A stretch of 64,000 bases of DNA, from assembly GCA_022828125.1 (NCBI GenBank), contig JAJEJD010000020.1, positions 620,001-684,000 of the forward strand, read 5' to 3'. A model generated the notes under the pieces. The model was not told where the DNA came from, made no database searches, and saw only the letters and a program-made list of their open reading frames with translations. Both the position numbers and the translations under genes were made by a program. Shown one piece after another: positions 54,221 through 64,000 of this stretch. Position 1 is the stretch's first letter. Every line of letters starts with the position of its first letter. Origin of the DNA: a bacterium (GTDB taxonomy: Bacteria > UBA8248).

Positions 54221-55399
54221 CTACGCGTCCTGCGCTTCAACACCGAGTTCCGCCGCGATGTGCGCCGCGGCGCATTCATAGGGGTCTACCCCTTCCAGGG
54301 CGTTTTGAATCCTCTCGAACGCCCGGACTTGCCCGGCTCTCACGTCATTATTTAGAAGCACTTCCCTCAAGGCATCTGCAATGGGTTGCGCGCGCACCTG
54401 CTTTTGAAACAACTCGGGAACCGCCTCATGGCCGGACAACAAATTCACAAGGCTGATGAAATCCACCTGAAGCAAAAAATACCTGACCAGCGTATACGAA
54501 AAGATATCCCCGGCATACAGAACGACCATCGGCACACCCAGCAGAGCCGTCTCGAGAGATGCCGTGCCGCTCGCCACGACCACGGCGTCGGCCGCGCGAA
54601 TCACTTGTTTCGCATCACCTCTCACGACCCTTATCTCGATGCCGGACGACTTCAAGCGGCTCGCAACGTAGCCCTCCGGCAACGAAATCGCCTCTGAAAT
54701 CAAAAAGCGCACCCCCGGCGTCTGCGCATGGATAATCTTCAGCGCATCCATCATGGCATCCACGTGAGAATCGATTTCCTTGAGGCGACTGCCCGGAAGA
54801 AGCGAGATCACCTTGTCGCTCATCGATAAGCCCAGTGAGCACCGGGCGCTTTCCCTGGAAGGCGCATCTCGAAGTTCATGGGCGACGGGATTGCCGATGA
54901 ACACGGCATTTCCGCCCAATTCGTTAAAAATCCGAGGCTCGAACGGAAATATGTTCAGGGCCAGTTCGAAAACATCCGCAATGATGCGGGCGCGGCCTTT
55001 CCACCAGGCCCACACCTGGGGGGTGATGAAATATATGCACTTGGGCGGTTGCGGCAGTTTGCGCACCGCGCGCGCGCACGAAAGGTTAAAGCCCGGATAA
55101 TCCACAAAAATCACCGCCTTCGGCTTGTGATCCGCGATCCTCCTCAACAAATCTTTTTTGATCTTTCTCAGCTTGGGATAAATGCGGGGGATGCCTGCGA
55201 AACCAACGATGGATATGTCGCCGATGTCGTGAATCAAATCGACTCCCGCCTCGGCCATCAATTGCCCACCCATCCCGGATAACTGGAGGTCGGGTATCCT
55301 GGCGGCTAGCGCTTTCACCAGATTCGCAGCGTGAACGTCTCCGGACGGTTCTCCGGCGAGCACCACGACGTCGTTCGCCGAGCGCTCATTCGATCTCAT
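54221..55399 (-). CDS. lpxB: Lipid-A-disaccharide synthase
   Basis: Joins UDP-diacylglucosamine and lipid X, 392 residues, GT19. It opens VVVLAGEPSGDVHAANLV. FVDYPGFNLSCARAVRK, FITPQVWAWWKGRARII and LPGSRLKEIDSHV are classical LpxB motifs. The C-terminal donor site has VVASGTASLETALLGVPMVV. It overlaps lpxI by 14 nt. Confidence 0.96.
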   Translation of the reverse strand: MRSNERSANDVVVLAGEPSGDVHAANLVKALAARIPDLQLSGMGGQLMAEAGVDLIHDIGDISIVGFAGIPRIYPKLRKIKKDLLRRIADHKPKAVIFVDYPGFNLSCARAVRKLPQPPKCIYFITPQVWAWWKGRARIIADVFELALNIFPFEPRIFNELGGNAVFIGNPVAHELRDAPSRESARCSLGLSMSDKVISLLPGSRLKEIDSHVDAMMDALKIIHAQTPGVRFLISEAISLPEGYVASRLKSSGIEIRVVRGDAKQVIRAADAVVVASGTASLETALLGVPMVVLYAGDIFSYTLVRYFLLQVDFISLVNLLSGHEAVPELFQKQVRAQPIADALREVLLNNDVRAGQVRAFERIQNALEGVDPYECAAAHIAAELGVEAQDA

Positions 55400-56216
55400 T
55401 TTCCGACCAGCCGACTACGCAGATTCCGGTCGCGTCGGCTTCCCGAATCAAGCGCTCGCGATCGATGAGAAAAGTTCGCTCAGCCTCCAGGATCAACCCC
55501 GAAGCGCCGCCTTCGCGCATCACCTGCAAGGTCTCGGGTCCCACCGTAGGCACATCGTAGCGCATGTCCTGCTCGGGACGGGCCACCTTGCAGACAACAG
55601 CCCCTTTCCCGGCGAGAGCACATCCCCTGCGAATCGCCTCGTTCGTACCCTCGATACCCTCCACCGCGACTACCGTCCCCTTTTGAACCACCACGGTCTG
55701 GCCGATGTCCAAGGCCGCGACGCTCCGGGCCATCCGGAACGCATATTCCGCGTCTTTTCGTTGGTTTTGGCGTAACTTTTTTTTCGTGATGCTCCCGCGC
55801 GGGGCAATGAGATGCTCGAGAAATTCTGTTTGTGGCATCACCTTCATCCCGTTCTCTTCCACAAACTCGATTACGGCATCCATGACCGTTGTATCGGCCG
55901 TATTCCTGGCATTCTTCATGAAGCGCAGAACCGTCAAATCGAAGCGCAAAGATTGGAACAAGACACTTTTCTCCACCTTTCCCACGAGCCCTATTTCCGC
56001 AACATCCTCATCGCTGAAGAACCGGATGATTTTATTCGGCTGGGTGGGAGGGATGTGGGTGATGGAATCCGCCTCTCCTGACAGCGTTTCCTCGATTTCA
56101 GCGGACAAAGCCACCACGGACACGCGCTTGCCCCGTTTTTTCGCACTGGATACAAACTCGGACGGCAACCTGCCCGAACCTGCAACGAGGCCTATTCTTT
56201 CCAGGGAATCCGGCAT
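55386..56216 (-). CDS. lpxI: UDP-2,3-diacylglucosamine pyrophosphatase LpxI
   Basis: Hydrolyses UDP-2,3-diacylglucosamine to lipid X, 276 residues (DUF1009). It is the alternative to LpxH used by alphaproteobacteria and several other lineages. It opens IGLVAGSGRLPSEF; the C-terminal domain contains GIEGTNEAIRRG and RYDVPTVGPETL with the metal-binding Asp. The ATG at 56214-56216 gives the expected length. No LpxH-like gene is visible, so this is probably the working enzyme. Confidence 0.93.
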   Translation of the reverse strand: MPDSLERIGLVAGSGRLPSEFVSSAKKRGKRVSVVALSAEIEETLSGEADSITHIPPTQPNKIIRFFSDEDVAEIGLVGKVEKSVLFQSLRFDLTVLRFMKNARNTADTTVMDAVIEFVEENGMKVMPQTEFLEHLIAPRGSITKKKLRQNQRKDAEYAFRMARSVAALDIGQTVVVQKGTVVAVEGIEGTNEAIRRGCALAGKGAVVCKVARPEQDMRYDVPTVGPETLQVMREGGASGLILEAERTFLIDRERLIREADATGICVVGWSENEIE

Positions 56217-56224
56217 GGTGAATT

Positions 56225-57196
56225 CTAGTGAGTTGAGGGCATGGTATTTTTCAGCATCTCTACGACGCGCAGGGCAATCTCCAAAGACCGCAATTCTTTC
56301 TCCGGATCGGAAACAACATCCCGGAGTTGTGCCGATTGCAGGAAATGCCGCAACTCCAACTGGAGCGGATTGCCTTTGTGGACGAAAACCCTCTCCACCT
56401 GGAATTGCTCGCGGTATTTGAGCTCCTCCCGGGTCAACTGGTGCTCGCTTACGGCCTGTCGATGAATTCTCAGTTCCTGGTCCGCGTAATCGAGGGTAAT
56501 GAACGCGTCGGGTTGCGATACGGAAAGCGTCCTGATCTTGTTCTGCGTCACACGGCTTGCGGTCAGACTCGCCACGCACCCACCCTCGAAGCAAATCTGC
56601 ACATTCGCCACGTCGTCCCGATCGGACAGAACACTCGATCCGGTAGCCGAGAGCAAATCAATTTCCTCATCCACGAGCCGCAAAACGATGTCCAGATCAT
56701 GAATCATCAAGTCTAGCACGACGCCGTCTTCTCTCACTCTCGGCGAGAAGGGCCCCAGTCTGCGGCATTCAACCAGGGTGGGCGCATCAACGATGTTGCC
56801 CAACTCCTGAACAGCCCCGTTGAACCGCTCCACGTGGCCGATGTGAAGAACCAGATTGTTTTCAGTGGCCAGGTCGAACAATTTCCTGGCATCTTCCATC
56901 GTAGTACAAATGGGCTTTTCCACCAGAACATGGATGCCATTCTCCAGGAAGATCCGTGACACCGCAAAATGCTGCAAGGTGGGTACGGCGATGGTAACCG
57001 CATCTACAAGACCGATCAGATCGGCGGGATCGGAGAACGCCTCCGCACCATATCTGTCGGCCAGTTCTTGAGCACGACTGGGAACCAGGTCACAAACAGC
57101 CGCCAAATTTACGTCCGAAAGCTCGGAGAGCGCAGCCACATGATAACTGCCCATATGGCCGACGCCGACAACGCCAACTCGCAGAGAATCCAGCAT
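56225..57196 (-). CDS. Gfo/Idh/MocA family oxidoreductase
   Basis: NAD(P)-dependent sugar oxidoreductase, 323 residues. The Rossmann motif VGVVGVGHMGSYHVAALSEL is at the N-terminus and the family EKPICTTMEDARKLFDLA motif near 90-110. The C-terminal domain has VLDLMIHDLDIVLRLVDE. It is inserted between lpxA and lpxI. In lineages with GnnA/GnnB, a homologous oxidoreductase at this place makes 3-keto-UDP-GlcNAc for amide-linked lipid A. No GnnB aminotransferase follows, so this role is unproven. Confidence 0.87.
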   Translation of the reverse strand: MLDSLRVGVVGVGHMGSYHVAALSELSDVNLAAVCDLVPSRAQELADRYGAEAFSDPADLIGLVDAVTIAVPTLQHFAVSRIFLENGIHVLVEKPICTTMEDARKLFDLATENNLVLHIGHVERFNGAVQELGNIVDAPTLVECRRLGPFSPRVREDGVVLDLMIHDLDIVLRLVDEEIDLLSATGSSVLSDRDDVANVQICFEGGCVASLTASRVTQNKIRTLSVSQPDAFITLDYADQELRIHRQAVSEHQLTREELKYREQFQVERVFVHKGNPLQLELRHFLQSAQLRDVVSDPEKELRSLEIALRVVEMLKNTMPSTH

Positions 57197-57225
57197 GGGC
57201 TCTTAACCTCGCAAAAAACTTACAC

Positions 57226-58008
57226 TTACACGCGGCCTTGGTAGATGCCGTTCTTCGAATTCCGCACGAATTCTACCACGGATTGAATTTCCGCTCCTAA
57301 CGGCGCCTGCGCTTCTATTTCCTCTATTTTCTGCGCCATCGTGCCCGGCCCGTTGAAAAGGATTCCATATGCACGCTTTATTGCCGCTCTCACTTCGGCC
57401 GAAACGCCCCTTCTGCGCAAACCGACCACATTCAGTCCGACCACGCGAAAAGGAGCACCCGCCATCTTGACGAAGGGAGGCACATCCTTCCTCACCGCAA
57501 TAGGACCCACCAGTATCACGCCTTCCCCGATTCGCATGCGCTGATGAACGCCGATGAAGTTGGAGATGAAGCTGTTGTCCCCCACTTCCGCATGCCCTCC
57601 CAGTGAGCAATGGTTCACCAGGATCACCTCATCACCTACACGGCAGTCATGGCCCACATGCGCCCCAACCATGATGTAGCATTTCCGGCCGATTACCGTA
57701 TTTTGACCCTGGTGCATCGAACGATGGATGGTCGCCGTTTCGCGGATAATTGTTTCCGCTCCGATTTCCACCCCGCCCGAATCCGACTGCAAACCAACGA
57801 CCTGCGCTTCCAGACCGATGACGGCATTCGGAAAAATCCGGCACCCCTCCCCTACGACGGCAGGGCCCTGAATGGTTGCGTTCTGTCCGATTTCGCAACC
57901 GTCCCGGAGAATCACGTTTGGGCCCACAAAAGCCCCCGGGCCGATTTTCAAATCCCGCCCGAGTTGTGCTTCCGGGTCGATATGCGAGGTGGGAGCTATA
58001 TCGTTCAA
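57226..58008 (-). CDS. lpxA: UDP-N-acetylglucosamine acyltransferase
   Basis: First step of lipid A synthesis: 3-O-acylation of UDP-GlcNAc. The 260 residues form a left-handed beta helix of hexapeptide repeats (IGPGAFVGPNVILRDG). The catalytic histidine is in GAHVGHDCRVGDEVILVNHC. The C-terminal helical part contains VGLNVVGLRRRGVSAE. It follows fabZ by 3 nt. Confidence 0.96.
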   Translation of the reverse strand: MNDIAPTSHIDPEAQLGRDLKIGPGAFVGPNVILRDGCEIGQNATIQGPAVVGEGCRIFPNAVIGLEAQVVGLQSDSGGVEIGAETIIRETATIHRSMHQGQNTVIGRKCYIMVGAHVGHDCRVGDEVILVNHCSLGGHAEVGDNSFISNFIGVHQRMRIGEGVILVGPIAVRKDVPPFVKMAGAPFRVVGLNVVGLRRRGVSAEVRAAIKRAYGILFNGPGTMAQKIEEIEAQAPLGAEIQSVVEFVRNSKNGIYQGRV

Positions 58009-58011
58009 TGT

Positions 58012-58452
58012 TTACCGGGACCGGGGAACGGCGTAAGCGGAGAAAACACCTTCGGCGGCTATCTGACCCCCTGCAAATGCCCGCCCTTCGAACTTCCACA
58101 AAGTCCTTCTGTTTTTCAGGAGTTTCGCGTGCAACTCCAGCAAATCACCGGGAACGACGGGCCGTCTGAATTTCACCTGCTCGATGCCGGTGAAGAAAAA
58201 CTCGGCATCGGGTTCGACCATTTCCAGCTCGAACAGGCAAATCAAACCGGTCTGCGCCAACGCTTCGATGATCAAAACCCCCGGCATGATGGGATTACCG
58301 GGGAAATGACCCCTGAAGTAAGGTTCATCAATCGAAATCGTTTTCCGGGCTACGACAGATTTTTCTTCCGCATTCAGTGAGGTCACCTGATCGACGAAAA
58401 GAAACGGATCCCTGTGCGGGATTAATTCCTGTATCCGCCGGCTATCAATCAT
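58012..58452 (-). CDS. fabZ: 3-hydroxyacyl-ACP dehydratase
   Basis: Dehydrates 3-hydroxyacyl-ACP in fatty-acid synthesis and competes with LpxA/LpxD for the same substrate. 146 residues, hot-dog fold. It has [14 protein letters not shown], and the catalytic His and Glu in [20 protein letters not shown]. Its ATG overlaps the lpxD stop by 4 nt. Confidence 0.96.
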   Translation of the reverse strand: MIDSRRIQELIPHRDPFLFVDQVTSLNAEEKSVVARKTISIDEPYFRGHFPGNPIMPGVLIIEALAQTGLICLFELEMVEPDAEFFFTGIEQVKFRRPVVPGDLLELHAKLLKNRRTLWKFEGRAFAGGQIAAEGVFSAYAVPRSR

Positions 58453-59456
58453 GATTCCAGTTCGCCAATCTTTCTTTCGAGTCGATTCACTCTATCCGAC
58501 AGCCTCGGCAGATTCTTCAACACCGCAATTCGCCTCCGCGCATCGCGAACTTCCGCCGCCGGGTTGTGCATATACACTTTCCCGCCTTCCAGGCTTTGCA
58601 GCACGCCGGTATCGGCTCCGAATTTCGCCCCATCGCCAATTTCGACATGATCCACCACCCCGACACGGCCGCCCATCATGACGCCCCGGCCGATTCTCAC
58701 ACTGCCCGCTATGCCCACCTGGCTCGCCAATATGCAATCCTCCCCAATCACGACGTTGTGCGCGATTTGCACCAGGTTGTCGATTTTCGTGCCGCGTCCG
58801 ATTCTCGTTTCCCGCAACGTAGCGCGATCTATCGTGGTGTTCGCCCCGATTTCCACGTCGTCTTCAATGACGACCCTCCCGGTCTGCGGGTACTTGAAAA
58901 TACGGCCCTCCTCATCGGGAATGTACCCGAACCCGTCCGCCCCGACGACGACTCCCGCATGAAGAATGACTCTCGCTCCGATTTCCACGTCGGCATACAA
59001 AACACAATTCGGGTGTATGAAACACCCCGAACCTATGTTCACGTTCTCGCCGACATGCACACCCGCCCCGATATAAGAACCATCGCCTACAGCCGCGCCG
59101 CCGGCAAGAGATGCAAATGGCCCGACATATGCGCCGTCTCCGATGTGGGCCGTATCGGAGATACTGGCCTGGGCATCAATCCCCGGCTGGAACTTCCGGG
59201 GCGGCCGGAACAGTGAAACCGCGCGAGCGAAAGACAACCGGGGGTTTTTGGTTGAAATCGAGGGGCGACCAGTTTCCAGACCCTGAGGGACGATGAGGGC
59301 GCCTGCGTCGGAATGCGTACTCAGTTTTTTCGCCGACTCCACGTAGCTCAAATCGTTCGGCGAAGCTCTTTCATACTCGGCCACGTCGTGTATATCGACG
59401 TTCCCGTCACCGATCAATTCCCCGCCAAGCAGATTGGCGATGTCCGCGAGAAGCAT
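58449..59456 (-). CDS. lpxD: UDP-3-O-(3-hydroxyacyl)glucosamine N-acyltransferase
   Basis: Third step of lipid A synthesis, N-acylation. The 335 residues start with an LpxD-specific domain ([20 protein letters not shown]). Hexapeptide repeats follow, with the catalytic His in [16 protein letters not shown] and the motif [15 protein letters not shown]. It starts 1 nt from the Skp-like stop. Normal length. Confidence 0.96.
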   Translation of the reverse strand: MLLADIANLLGGELIGDGNVDIHDVAEYERASPNDLSYVESAKKLSTHSDAGALIVPQGLETGRPSISTKNPRLSFARAVSLFRPPRKFQPGIDAQASISDTAHIGDGAYVGPFASLAGGAAVGDGSYIGAGVHVGENVNIGSGCFIHPNCVLYADVEIGARVILHAGVVVGADGFGYIPDEEGRIFKYPQTGRVVIEDDVEIGANTTIDRATLRETRIGRGTKIDNLVQIAHNVVIGEDCILASQVGIAGSVRIGRGVMMGGRVGVVDHVEIGDGAKFGADTGVLQSLEGGKVYMHNPAAEVRDARRRIAVLKNLPRLSDRVNRLERKIGELES

Positions 59457-59457
59457 T

Positions 59458-60027
59458 TTATTTCTTCTTCTGGTCGTACAGCTTGATCACCCTCTCCGTA
59501 AGGTCCACTTTCGGGTTGACGAACAAAACACCGCCTGAGGCATTGTCTACGACGACGTCATAACCTTCGTTTTTTCCGATGTCCTCAACGATCACGCGAA
59601 CTTCCTTCAACACCTTCTCCGTGGCTATTCTTCGGCGATCCTGCAGGTCTCGTTCGCTCTCTCGCACCAATCGCCTCAAATTGTCCTGCTCGCGTGCGAG
59701 TTCCCTTCTTTGGGAACGCAAGTCGAACGCCTTGCGCTCTTTTTCCTCCTGGCGCCAAACCCCGCTTTTCTGCTCGATCTCCACCTGCAAGTCCCGCACC
59801 TTGTTCGCAAGTATGCTCAATTCGTCGCGCCTTTTCCGAATCGCGCTTTGAAGCCTGTTTCTCTCTCTCTCCAAAGACGAACTCGCGGCCCGGCCGCCTT
59901 TCGAAACCCGCAATACGCGCTGAATATTGACGACGCCGTATTTCACACCCGCCGATTCCGCATGACCCGCATAGCCGAAGGCGAGAAGCATTGAAAGGAT
60001 TAAAACAGATGAACCATGCCGCCTCAC
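59458..60027 (-). CDS. OmpH/Skp family periplasmic chaperone
   Basis: Periplasmic holdase for outer-membrane proteins, about 189 residues. A signal peptide ([20 protein letters not shown]) is followed by [16 protein letters not shown], a long charged coiled coil (residues about 50-130), and [21 protein letters not shown] near the end, a family hallmark. The start is unsure. I choose GTG at 60025-60027, 9 nt after GGGGAGG; the ATG at 60036 touches that box. It lies between bamA and lpxD. Confidence 0.88.
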   Translation of the reverse strand: MRRHGSSVLILSMLLAFGYAGHAESAGVKYGVVNIQRVLRVSKGGRAASSSLERERNRLQSAIRKRRDELSILANKVRDLQVEIEQKSGVWRQEEKERKAFDLRSQRRELAREQDNLRRLVRESERDLQDRRRIATEKVLKEVRVIVEDIGKNEGYDVVVDNASGGVLFVNPKVDLTERVIKLYDQKKK

Positions 60028-60070
60028 TTCAGACATCCTCCCCATCAAAGGCCAAATCGGCACGCGCGAT

Positions 60071-62386
60071 CTAGAACGCGGCCCCGATTCCCAAATGCGC
60101 TTCCCTTCTGCGCTCGTCGTCTTTTCTGTCCAGCTTGTATCCGATATCGAGCCGCATGGGGCCGATAGGCGTCACGATGCGCAAGCCGATTCCGGCGCCG
60201 TACCTCAATTCCCCGAAATCGAAGGCATTATCCTCATCCCAGATGTTTCCCATGTCAAAGAAAACCGCGACCTGCGTCGGGCCGATGAAAGGATGCGTCA
60301 ATTCAACGGAGCCGAGAGCGGCGGAGAATCCGCCTATGGTTTCGCCCTGCGAATCCTTCGGCCCCAGGTCGTCGGAAGTGAACCCTCGAACGGTGTATCT
60401 TCTGGTGGCGTACAAACGACGGAACGCGGGCGCTTCGCCATCGAGCGGTTCGACAAAGCGAACATTGCCCCTCAAACTCAAGACCAAATCCCGCAAAACG
60501 CGGATTCGGAAACGCTCTCCGATGTTATAATACTGCCTGAATTCCGCTTCTGCGGTGAGAACGTCGACGTTTCCGCCCAAAGCCGATGAAGAAATCGTGG
60601 AGGCGATGCTCCAGTAAGTGCCGTCCGTCGGGAAAATGGGTCTGTTCAGGCTATCGTAGACCAGTCTCGGAATAATGCTGCTTTCGAGGAAAGTCTCCCC
60701 TTCCTGCTCGAGAATCGTGGAAATCGCATTGGCGGAAACGTTGCTGATTTCCGATTCCGCAATTTCATAGGAGAGGAAACCCCTCAAGAACTCCTGAAAT
60801 TCCCTGCCGACTGTTATCCGGGCGCCCTGCCTTTCGTTGTCGAACGTACTGTACTCCTGATCGACGAAAAAGAGGCTTCCCCCGAGCGAGTAGCCGGAGT
60901 CCCGGAAACTGGGGTCGAAGTATTCCGCAACCAAATCAAAGCGATCGGAAGAAATTCTGGTGAACAGGGAGCCGACCAGGCCCCTGCCGAACAGATTCGC
61001 TTCTCTCAATTCGCCTTGCCCGTAAAGGCCCTCGTCGCTATTGACGCCGAGGCCGCCCGTTATGGAGCCGGTCGGCTTCTCCTTCACCTCGATCTCGATA
61101 TCGAGGATTTCATCGTTGCCGGGACGCCGTTTTTCAACGACTTTCACCGTTTCGAAATAGTTCTTGCGTCTCAGACGCTGACGCGTCAAATCCAGTCCCT
61201 TTGCACTGTACAGAGACCCTTCGATAACGCGGACGTTGCGGCGAATCACGTTCTCGCGAGTGCGGGTATTGCCTTTTACCGCCACTTTCCCGATGTATAC
61301 CCTCCGCCCCTTGTTGATTCGCACCGTGATGTCGACCGTTTTCTTCTTATCGTCCGTTTTCGTGAAACTGTTTACGTCCACGAACGCATAGCCTCGGTTC
61401 GAGAATTGGCTCGTAATCGCGCGCACGTCGGAGAGCAGGCGGGTTTTGTTGAAAATATCGCCGACGAAAACGAGCATTTTCCGCCGAATCTCTTCTACGG
61501 GGATGACGTCCTCCCCGCCGCGAACCTCGATTTTGGCGACTCTGTACCGAAAGCCTTCGCGGACGGGAATCGTTATATCGATGCGGTTCCTCCCCCGGTC
61601 CTCGCGAATGACGGGCTGGCTGACCTGAACCTTGGCGTAGCCGCGGCTCTCGTACAGCAGGCGAATCCGCACCAGGTCCCTCTGCAGTTCCTCTTCGTTG
61701 AATATCCCCGAACTCGTGAGGAAAGAGAAAAAGCCCTTCTCGCTGGTTTCCATGACCTTGAGCAATTCTCTTCTGGAGACGTTCTCGTTGCCTTCGAAAT
61801 TGATCGAGCCGATGCTGACGCTTTCCCCCTCGTCGATCACCAGGGTGACGGCCACCGTATTCGGGCCGCTTTCCTTGAGAACCGCTTCTACGCGCGCGAA
61901 ATAATAGCCGCTTTCCTGATAGAGTTTTCGTACGTTACGGACGCTTTCTTTCAGGATGGATTCGTTGACGATGGTCTGAACCTTCACCGTCATGCGCTCG
62001 CGGATTTTCTCGAGGTCCAGGCTGCTGTTTCCGATGATTTCGATCTGGTTGATCGTGGGCTTTTCGCTGAGTTGATATATCACGCGGAGCCCCCCTTCCA
62101 GAGACTCCACTTGAGCTTTCACGTCCCGGAAGAATCCCAGTTTGTATATGGCTCGGACATCCGCGCGGATTTGCTTGACCAATTCTACGTTGGTGTAGTT
62201 TTGCCCCTCTTTCAGCCGGACATAAAAAAGAACGGTGGAACGGTCGACCCGGCGATTCCCTTTGACCTCGATGGCCCGTATCGTGATGGCCGGTGAGTCC
62301 GACTGCCCCCTCGCCTCCTGCGGAGCGGCAACAAGCGACACGACGGCCACGACGGCGCAGGCCAACACCTTCGCCGCACAACGCAT
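60071..62386 (-). CDS. bamA: Outer-membrane protein assembly factor BamA
   Basis: Central beta-barrel of the BAM complex, outer membrane, 771 residues. After the signal peptide (VLACAVVAVVSLVAAPQEARG) come five POTRA domains (about 30-420). The barrel contains the VRGF motif in RRYTVRGFTSDDLGP and ends in the C-terminal phenylalanine of GIGAAF, as outer-membrane barrels should. The ATG at 62384-62386 has GGGGGTGG upstream; earlier codons would add an unlikely leader. It is 52 nt downstream of clpC. Confidence 0.95.
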   Translation of the reverse strand: MRCAAKVLACAVVAVVSLVAAPQEARGQSDSPAITIRAIEVKGNRRVDRSTVLFYVRLKEGQNYTNVELVKQIRADVRAIYKLGFFRDVKAQVESLEGGLRVIYQLSEKPTINQIEIIGNSSLDLEKIRERMTVKVQTIVNESILKESVRNVRKLYQESGYYFARVEAVLKESGPNTVAVTLVIDEGESVSIGSINFEGNENVSRRELLKVMETSEKGFFSFLTSSGIFNEEELQRDLVRIRLLYESRGYAKVQVSQPVIREDRGRNRIDITIPVREGFRYRVAKIEVRGGEDVIPVEEIRRKMLVFVGDIFNKTRLLSDVRAITSQFSNRGYAFVDVNSFTKTDDKKKTVDITVRINKGRRVYIGKVAVKGNTRTRENVIRRNVRVIEGSLYSAKGLDLTRQRLRRKNYFETVKVVEKRRPGNDEILDIEIEVKEKPTGSITGGLGVNSDEGLYGQGELREANLFGRGLVGSLFTRISSDRFDLVAEYFDPSFRDSGYSLGGSLFFVDQEYSTFDNERQGARITVGREFQEFLRGFLSYEIAESEISNVSANAISTILEQEGETFLESSIIPRLVYDSLNRPIFPTDGTYWSIASTISSSALGGNVDVLTAEAEFRQYYNIGERFRIRVLRDLVLSLRGNVRFVEPLDGEAPAFRRLYATRRYTVRGFTSDDLGPKDSQGETIGGFSAALGSVELTHPFIGPTQVAVFFDMGNIWDEDNAFDFGELRYGAGIGLRIVTPIGPMRLDIGYKLDRKDDERRREAHLGIGAAF

Positions 62387-62438
62387 AAGACCACCCCCCG
62401 AGGAAAAAGGGGAAACAAGTTTCGATTTTGCAGTGAAA

Positions 62439-64000
62439 CTATAGGTCCTGGACACTGAGCACTTCCGTGTCTTCTTTCAGTTCGAATACCAATTCATCCC
62501 CGGCCAGCTTCGCCAGAATCGTCCCCCCGTCCTGGAATTTACCGTGCAAAACTTCTTCGCTGAGGGTGTCTTCGATGTGCTTTTGGATGACGCGGCGCAG
62601 AGGCCTCGCTCCATAGGCCGGTTCGAACCCCTGTCTGGCAATCCAGTCCTTGGCATCGTCGCTCAGTTCAATCGTCATTTCCTTTTCACTCAGCGTCTCG
62701 TTGACCTTGGCGATTTCGATATCCACGATTTTCAGGATGTCCTCGTGGGTCAACGGCCGGAAGATGATGACGTCGTCAATCCGGTTCAGAAACTCCGGGT
62801 TGAAGGTGCGCTTCAGTTCATCGCGAATGCTGTCCTTCATCTTGTCGAAGCCGAGGCCCGTGTCCACCTTCTGGAAGCCGAGGGACGTCCCTTTCTCGAT
62901 GGAGCGGGCCGCCAGATTCGAAGTCATGATGATGACGGTGTTCTTGAAGTCGATGTTGCGGCCATAGCTGTCGGTGAGCAAACCGTCGTCCATCACCTGG
63001 AGCAAAACGTGGTAGACATCGGGATGCGCCTTCTCGATTTCATCGAGCAGCACGACGGAGTAAGGCTTTCTCCGAACACGCTCGGTGAGCTGCCCCCCCT
63101 CCTCATAGCCGACGTACCCCGGAGGCGCTCCGGTGAGGCGGGAGACGTTGAATCTCTCCATGTATTCACTCATGTCGATGCGAATGAGGGCGTTCGGGTC
63201 GCCGAACATGAACTGGGCGAGCATTCTGGCCATCTCGGTCTTGCCCACGCCCGTGGGGCCCAGGAACAAGAAGCTGCCGATCGGTCGCTTCGGCCCCTTC
63301 AGGCCGGCGCGCGCCCGGCGAACCGCCTTCGTCAGGGCGCGCGTGGCTTCTTCCTGCCCGATGATATGGCTGTTCAACTCCTCTTCCATCCGGAGAAGAC
63401 GCTCGTTCTCCACTTCTCCGATGCGCTGCAGCGGAATCCCGGTCATCCGGCTGACGACGTAAGCCACGTCATCTTCGGTGACATACGGCTCCTCATCGGT
63501 TTGCCCCGCTTCCCACTCCGCCTTCAACTCGTCGAGCCTGCTTCTGTCCTGCTCCTCCTGGTCGCGCAACTCGACGGCCTTTTCAAAATCCTGTTTCTCG
63601 ATCATGTCCTTTTTGGTGCGAACCGTATCTTCAATCTGGCGCTGGAGATCCCGGATGTTGGTCGGGAACGTTTCTTTCTCGAGGCGAACCTTGCTGCACG
63701 CCTCATCGATGACGTCTATCGCCTTGTCCGGCAAGAAGCGATCCGACACGTACTGGGACGACAGGCGAACGGCGGAAACCAGCGCATCGTCCGTCAACTG
63801 CGCGCGGTGGTGTTTCTCATACTTGTCCCGGAGGCCCTTCAGTATGCTGACAGTGTCATCCACCGACGGCGGGTCCACCATAACCGTCTGGAAGCGCCGC
63901 TCCAAAGCGCCGTTTTTCTCGATATATTTCCGGTATTCATCCAGCGTGGTGGCGCCGATGCACTGGACTTCTCCGCGGCTGAGCGCGGGTTTCAACATGT
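62439..64000 (-). CDS. clpC: ATP-dependent Clp protease ATP-binding subunit ClpC (C-terminal part)
   Basis: AAA+ unfoldase. The window has the last 520 residues; the gene continues beyond the right edge. Seen are the end of the first AAA domain ([20 protein letters not shown]), a UVR/middle-domain segment ([15 protein letters not shown]), and the whole second AAA domain with Walker [13 protein letters not shown] and Walker [14 protein letters not shown]. The UVR-like segment and the lack of the long ClpB middle coiled coil mark ClpC rather than ClpB. No IGF/L loop is evident in the usual spot, so I cannot confirm ClpP docking. Confidence 0.9.
   Translation of the reverse strand, partial: MLKPALSRGEVQCIGATTLDEYRKYIEKNGALERRFQTVMVDPPSVDDTVSILKGLRDKYEKHHRAQLTDDALVSAVRLSSQYVSDRFLPDKAIDVIDEACSKVRLEKETFPTNIRDLQRQIEDTVRTKKDMIEKQDFEKAVELRDQEEQDRSRLDELKAEWEAGQTDEEPYVTEDDVAYVVSRMTGIPLQRIGEVENERLLRMEEELNSHIIGQEEATRALTKAVRRARAGLKGPKRPIGSFLFLGPTGVGKTEMARMLAQFMFGDPNALIRIDMSEYMERFNVSRLTGAPPGYVGYEEGGQLTERVRRKPYSVVLLDEIEKAHPDVYHVLLQVMDDGLLTDSYGRNIDFKNTVIIMTSNLAARSIEKGTSLGFQKVDTGLGFDKMKDSIRDELKRTFNPEFLNRIDDVIIFRPLTHEDILKIVDIEIAKVNETLSEKEMTIELSDDAKDWIARQGFEPAYGARPLRRVIQKHIEDTLSEEVLHGKFQDGGTILAKLAGDELVFELKEDTEVLSVQDL

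Overview
The window is a GC-rich stretch from a Gram-negative, diderm bacterium. It carries a nearly complete set of genes for lipid A, Kdo, heptose and outer-membrane assembly (lpxA, lpxB, lpxD, lpxI, lpxK, waaA, fabZ, bamA, skp-like, msbA, lptF, lptG, heptose genes). The use of lpxI with a Gfo/Idh/MocA gene beside it, paired DUF507 genes next to coaE and rho, and a one-chain gcvP fit an uncultivated deltaproteobacteria-like or Tectomicrobia/Nitrospinota-like lineage. That placement is inference; no marker in the window proves it.

Layout. 0-4.3 kb (minus strand): tRNA-Gly(CCC), PHP phosphoesterase, WYL regulator, two DUF507 genes, coaE, and the start of rho behind its own promoter. 4.5-5.6 kb: an AT-rich VapBC45-like toxin-antitoxin pair beside the tRNA. 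5.6-11 kb: glycine cleavage operon gcvT-gcvH-gcvP with an octanoyltransferase (lipM-like) at its end and a 30-bp palindrome upstream. 11.3-23.5 kb: accessory region with a repeat-rich membrane protein, a GNAT enzyme, a Bcr/CflA exporter, a half EamA transporter, a ThDP enzyme, a decayed acyl-CoA dehydrogenase, a DHDPS-like aldolase, a peptide-type ABC transporter without ATPases, a copy of the end of the Bcr/CflA gene, and an internally duplicated protein of unknown family. 23.7-31 kb: small-molecule redox genes (intradiol dioxygenase, Fe-S protein, TcuA-like flavoprotein, an OsmC-like gene interrupted by one in-frame TGA, two 2-hydroxyacid dehydrogenases, aquaporin). 31-37.6 kb: an iron/phosphonate-type ABC importer, an MFS carrier and an amidohydrolase-fold protein. 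37.6-40 kb: dapA and a D,D-carboxypeptidase. 40-62.4 kb: the envelope cluster. 62.4-64 kb: clpC, cut by the window edge.

How the genes work together. lpxD, fabZ, lpxA, lpxI and lpxB make disaccharide-1-phosphate. lpxK and waaA then finish Kdo-lipid A. gmhB, hldA, waaF, a WaaC-like enzyme and a WaaE-like enzyme build the inner core. msbA flips it, a WaaL-like ligase may add a polymer, and lptF/lptG start export. BamA and the Skp-like chaperone provide the outer-membrane protein route. LipM supplies the lipoyl group needed by GcvH in the same operon.

The strongest unusual feature is at 27.65-28.2 kb. An OsmC-like gene has a single in-frame TGA exactly where the family has its first redox cysteine, followed at the right distance by a small perfect hairpin whose loop begins with G-U. 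This reads as a selenoprotein with a bacterial SECIS element. Other items worth attention are a 39-codon gene interlocked between hldA and a heptosyltransferase, a 92 percent identical direct repeat that brackets a 7.6-kb catabolic segment, and a protein made of two copies spaced exactly 100 residues apart.
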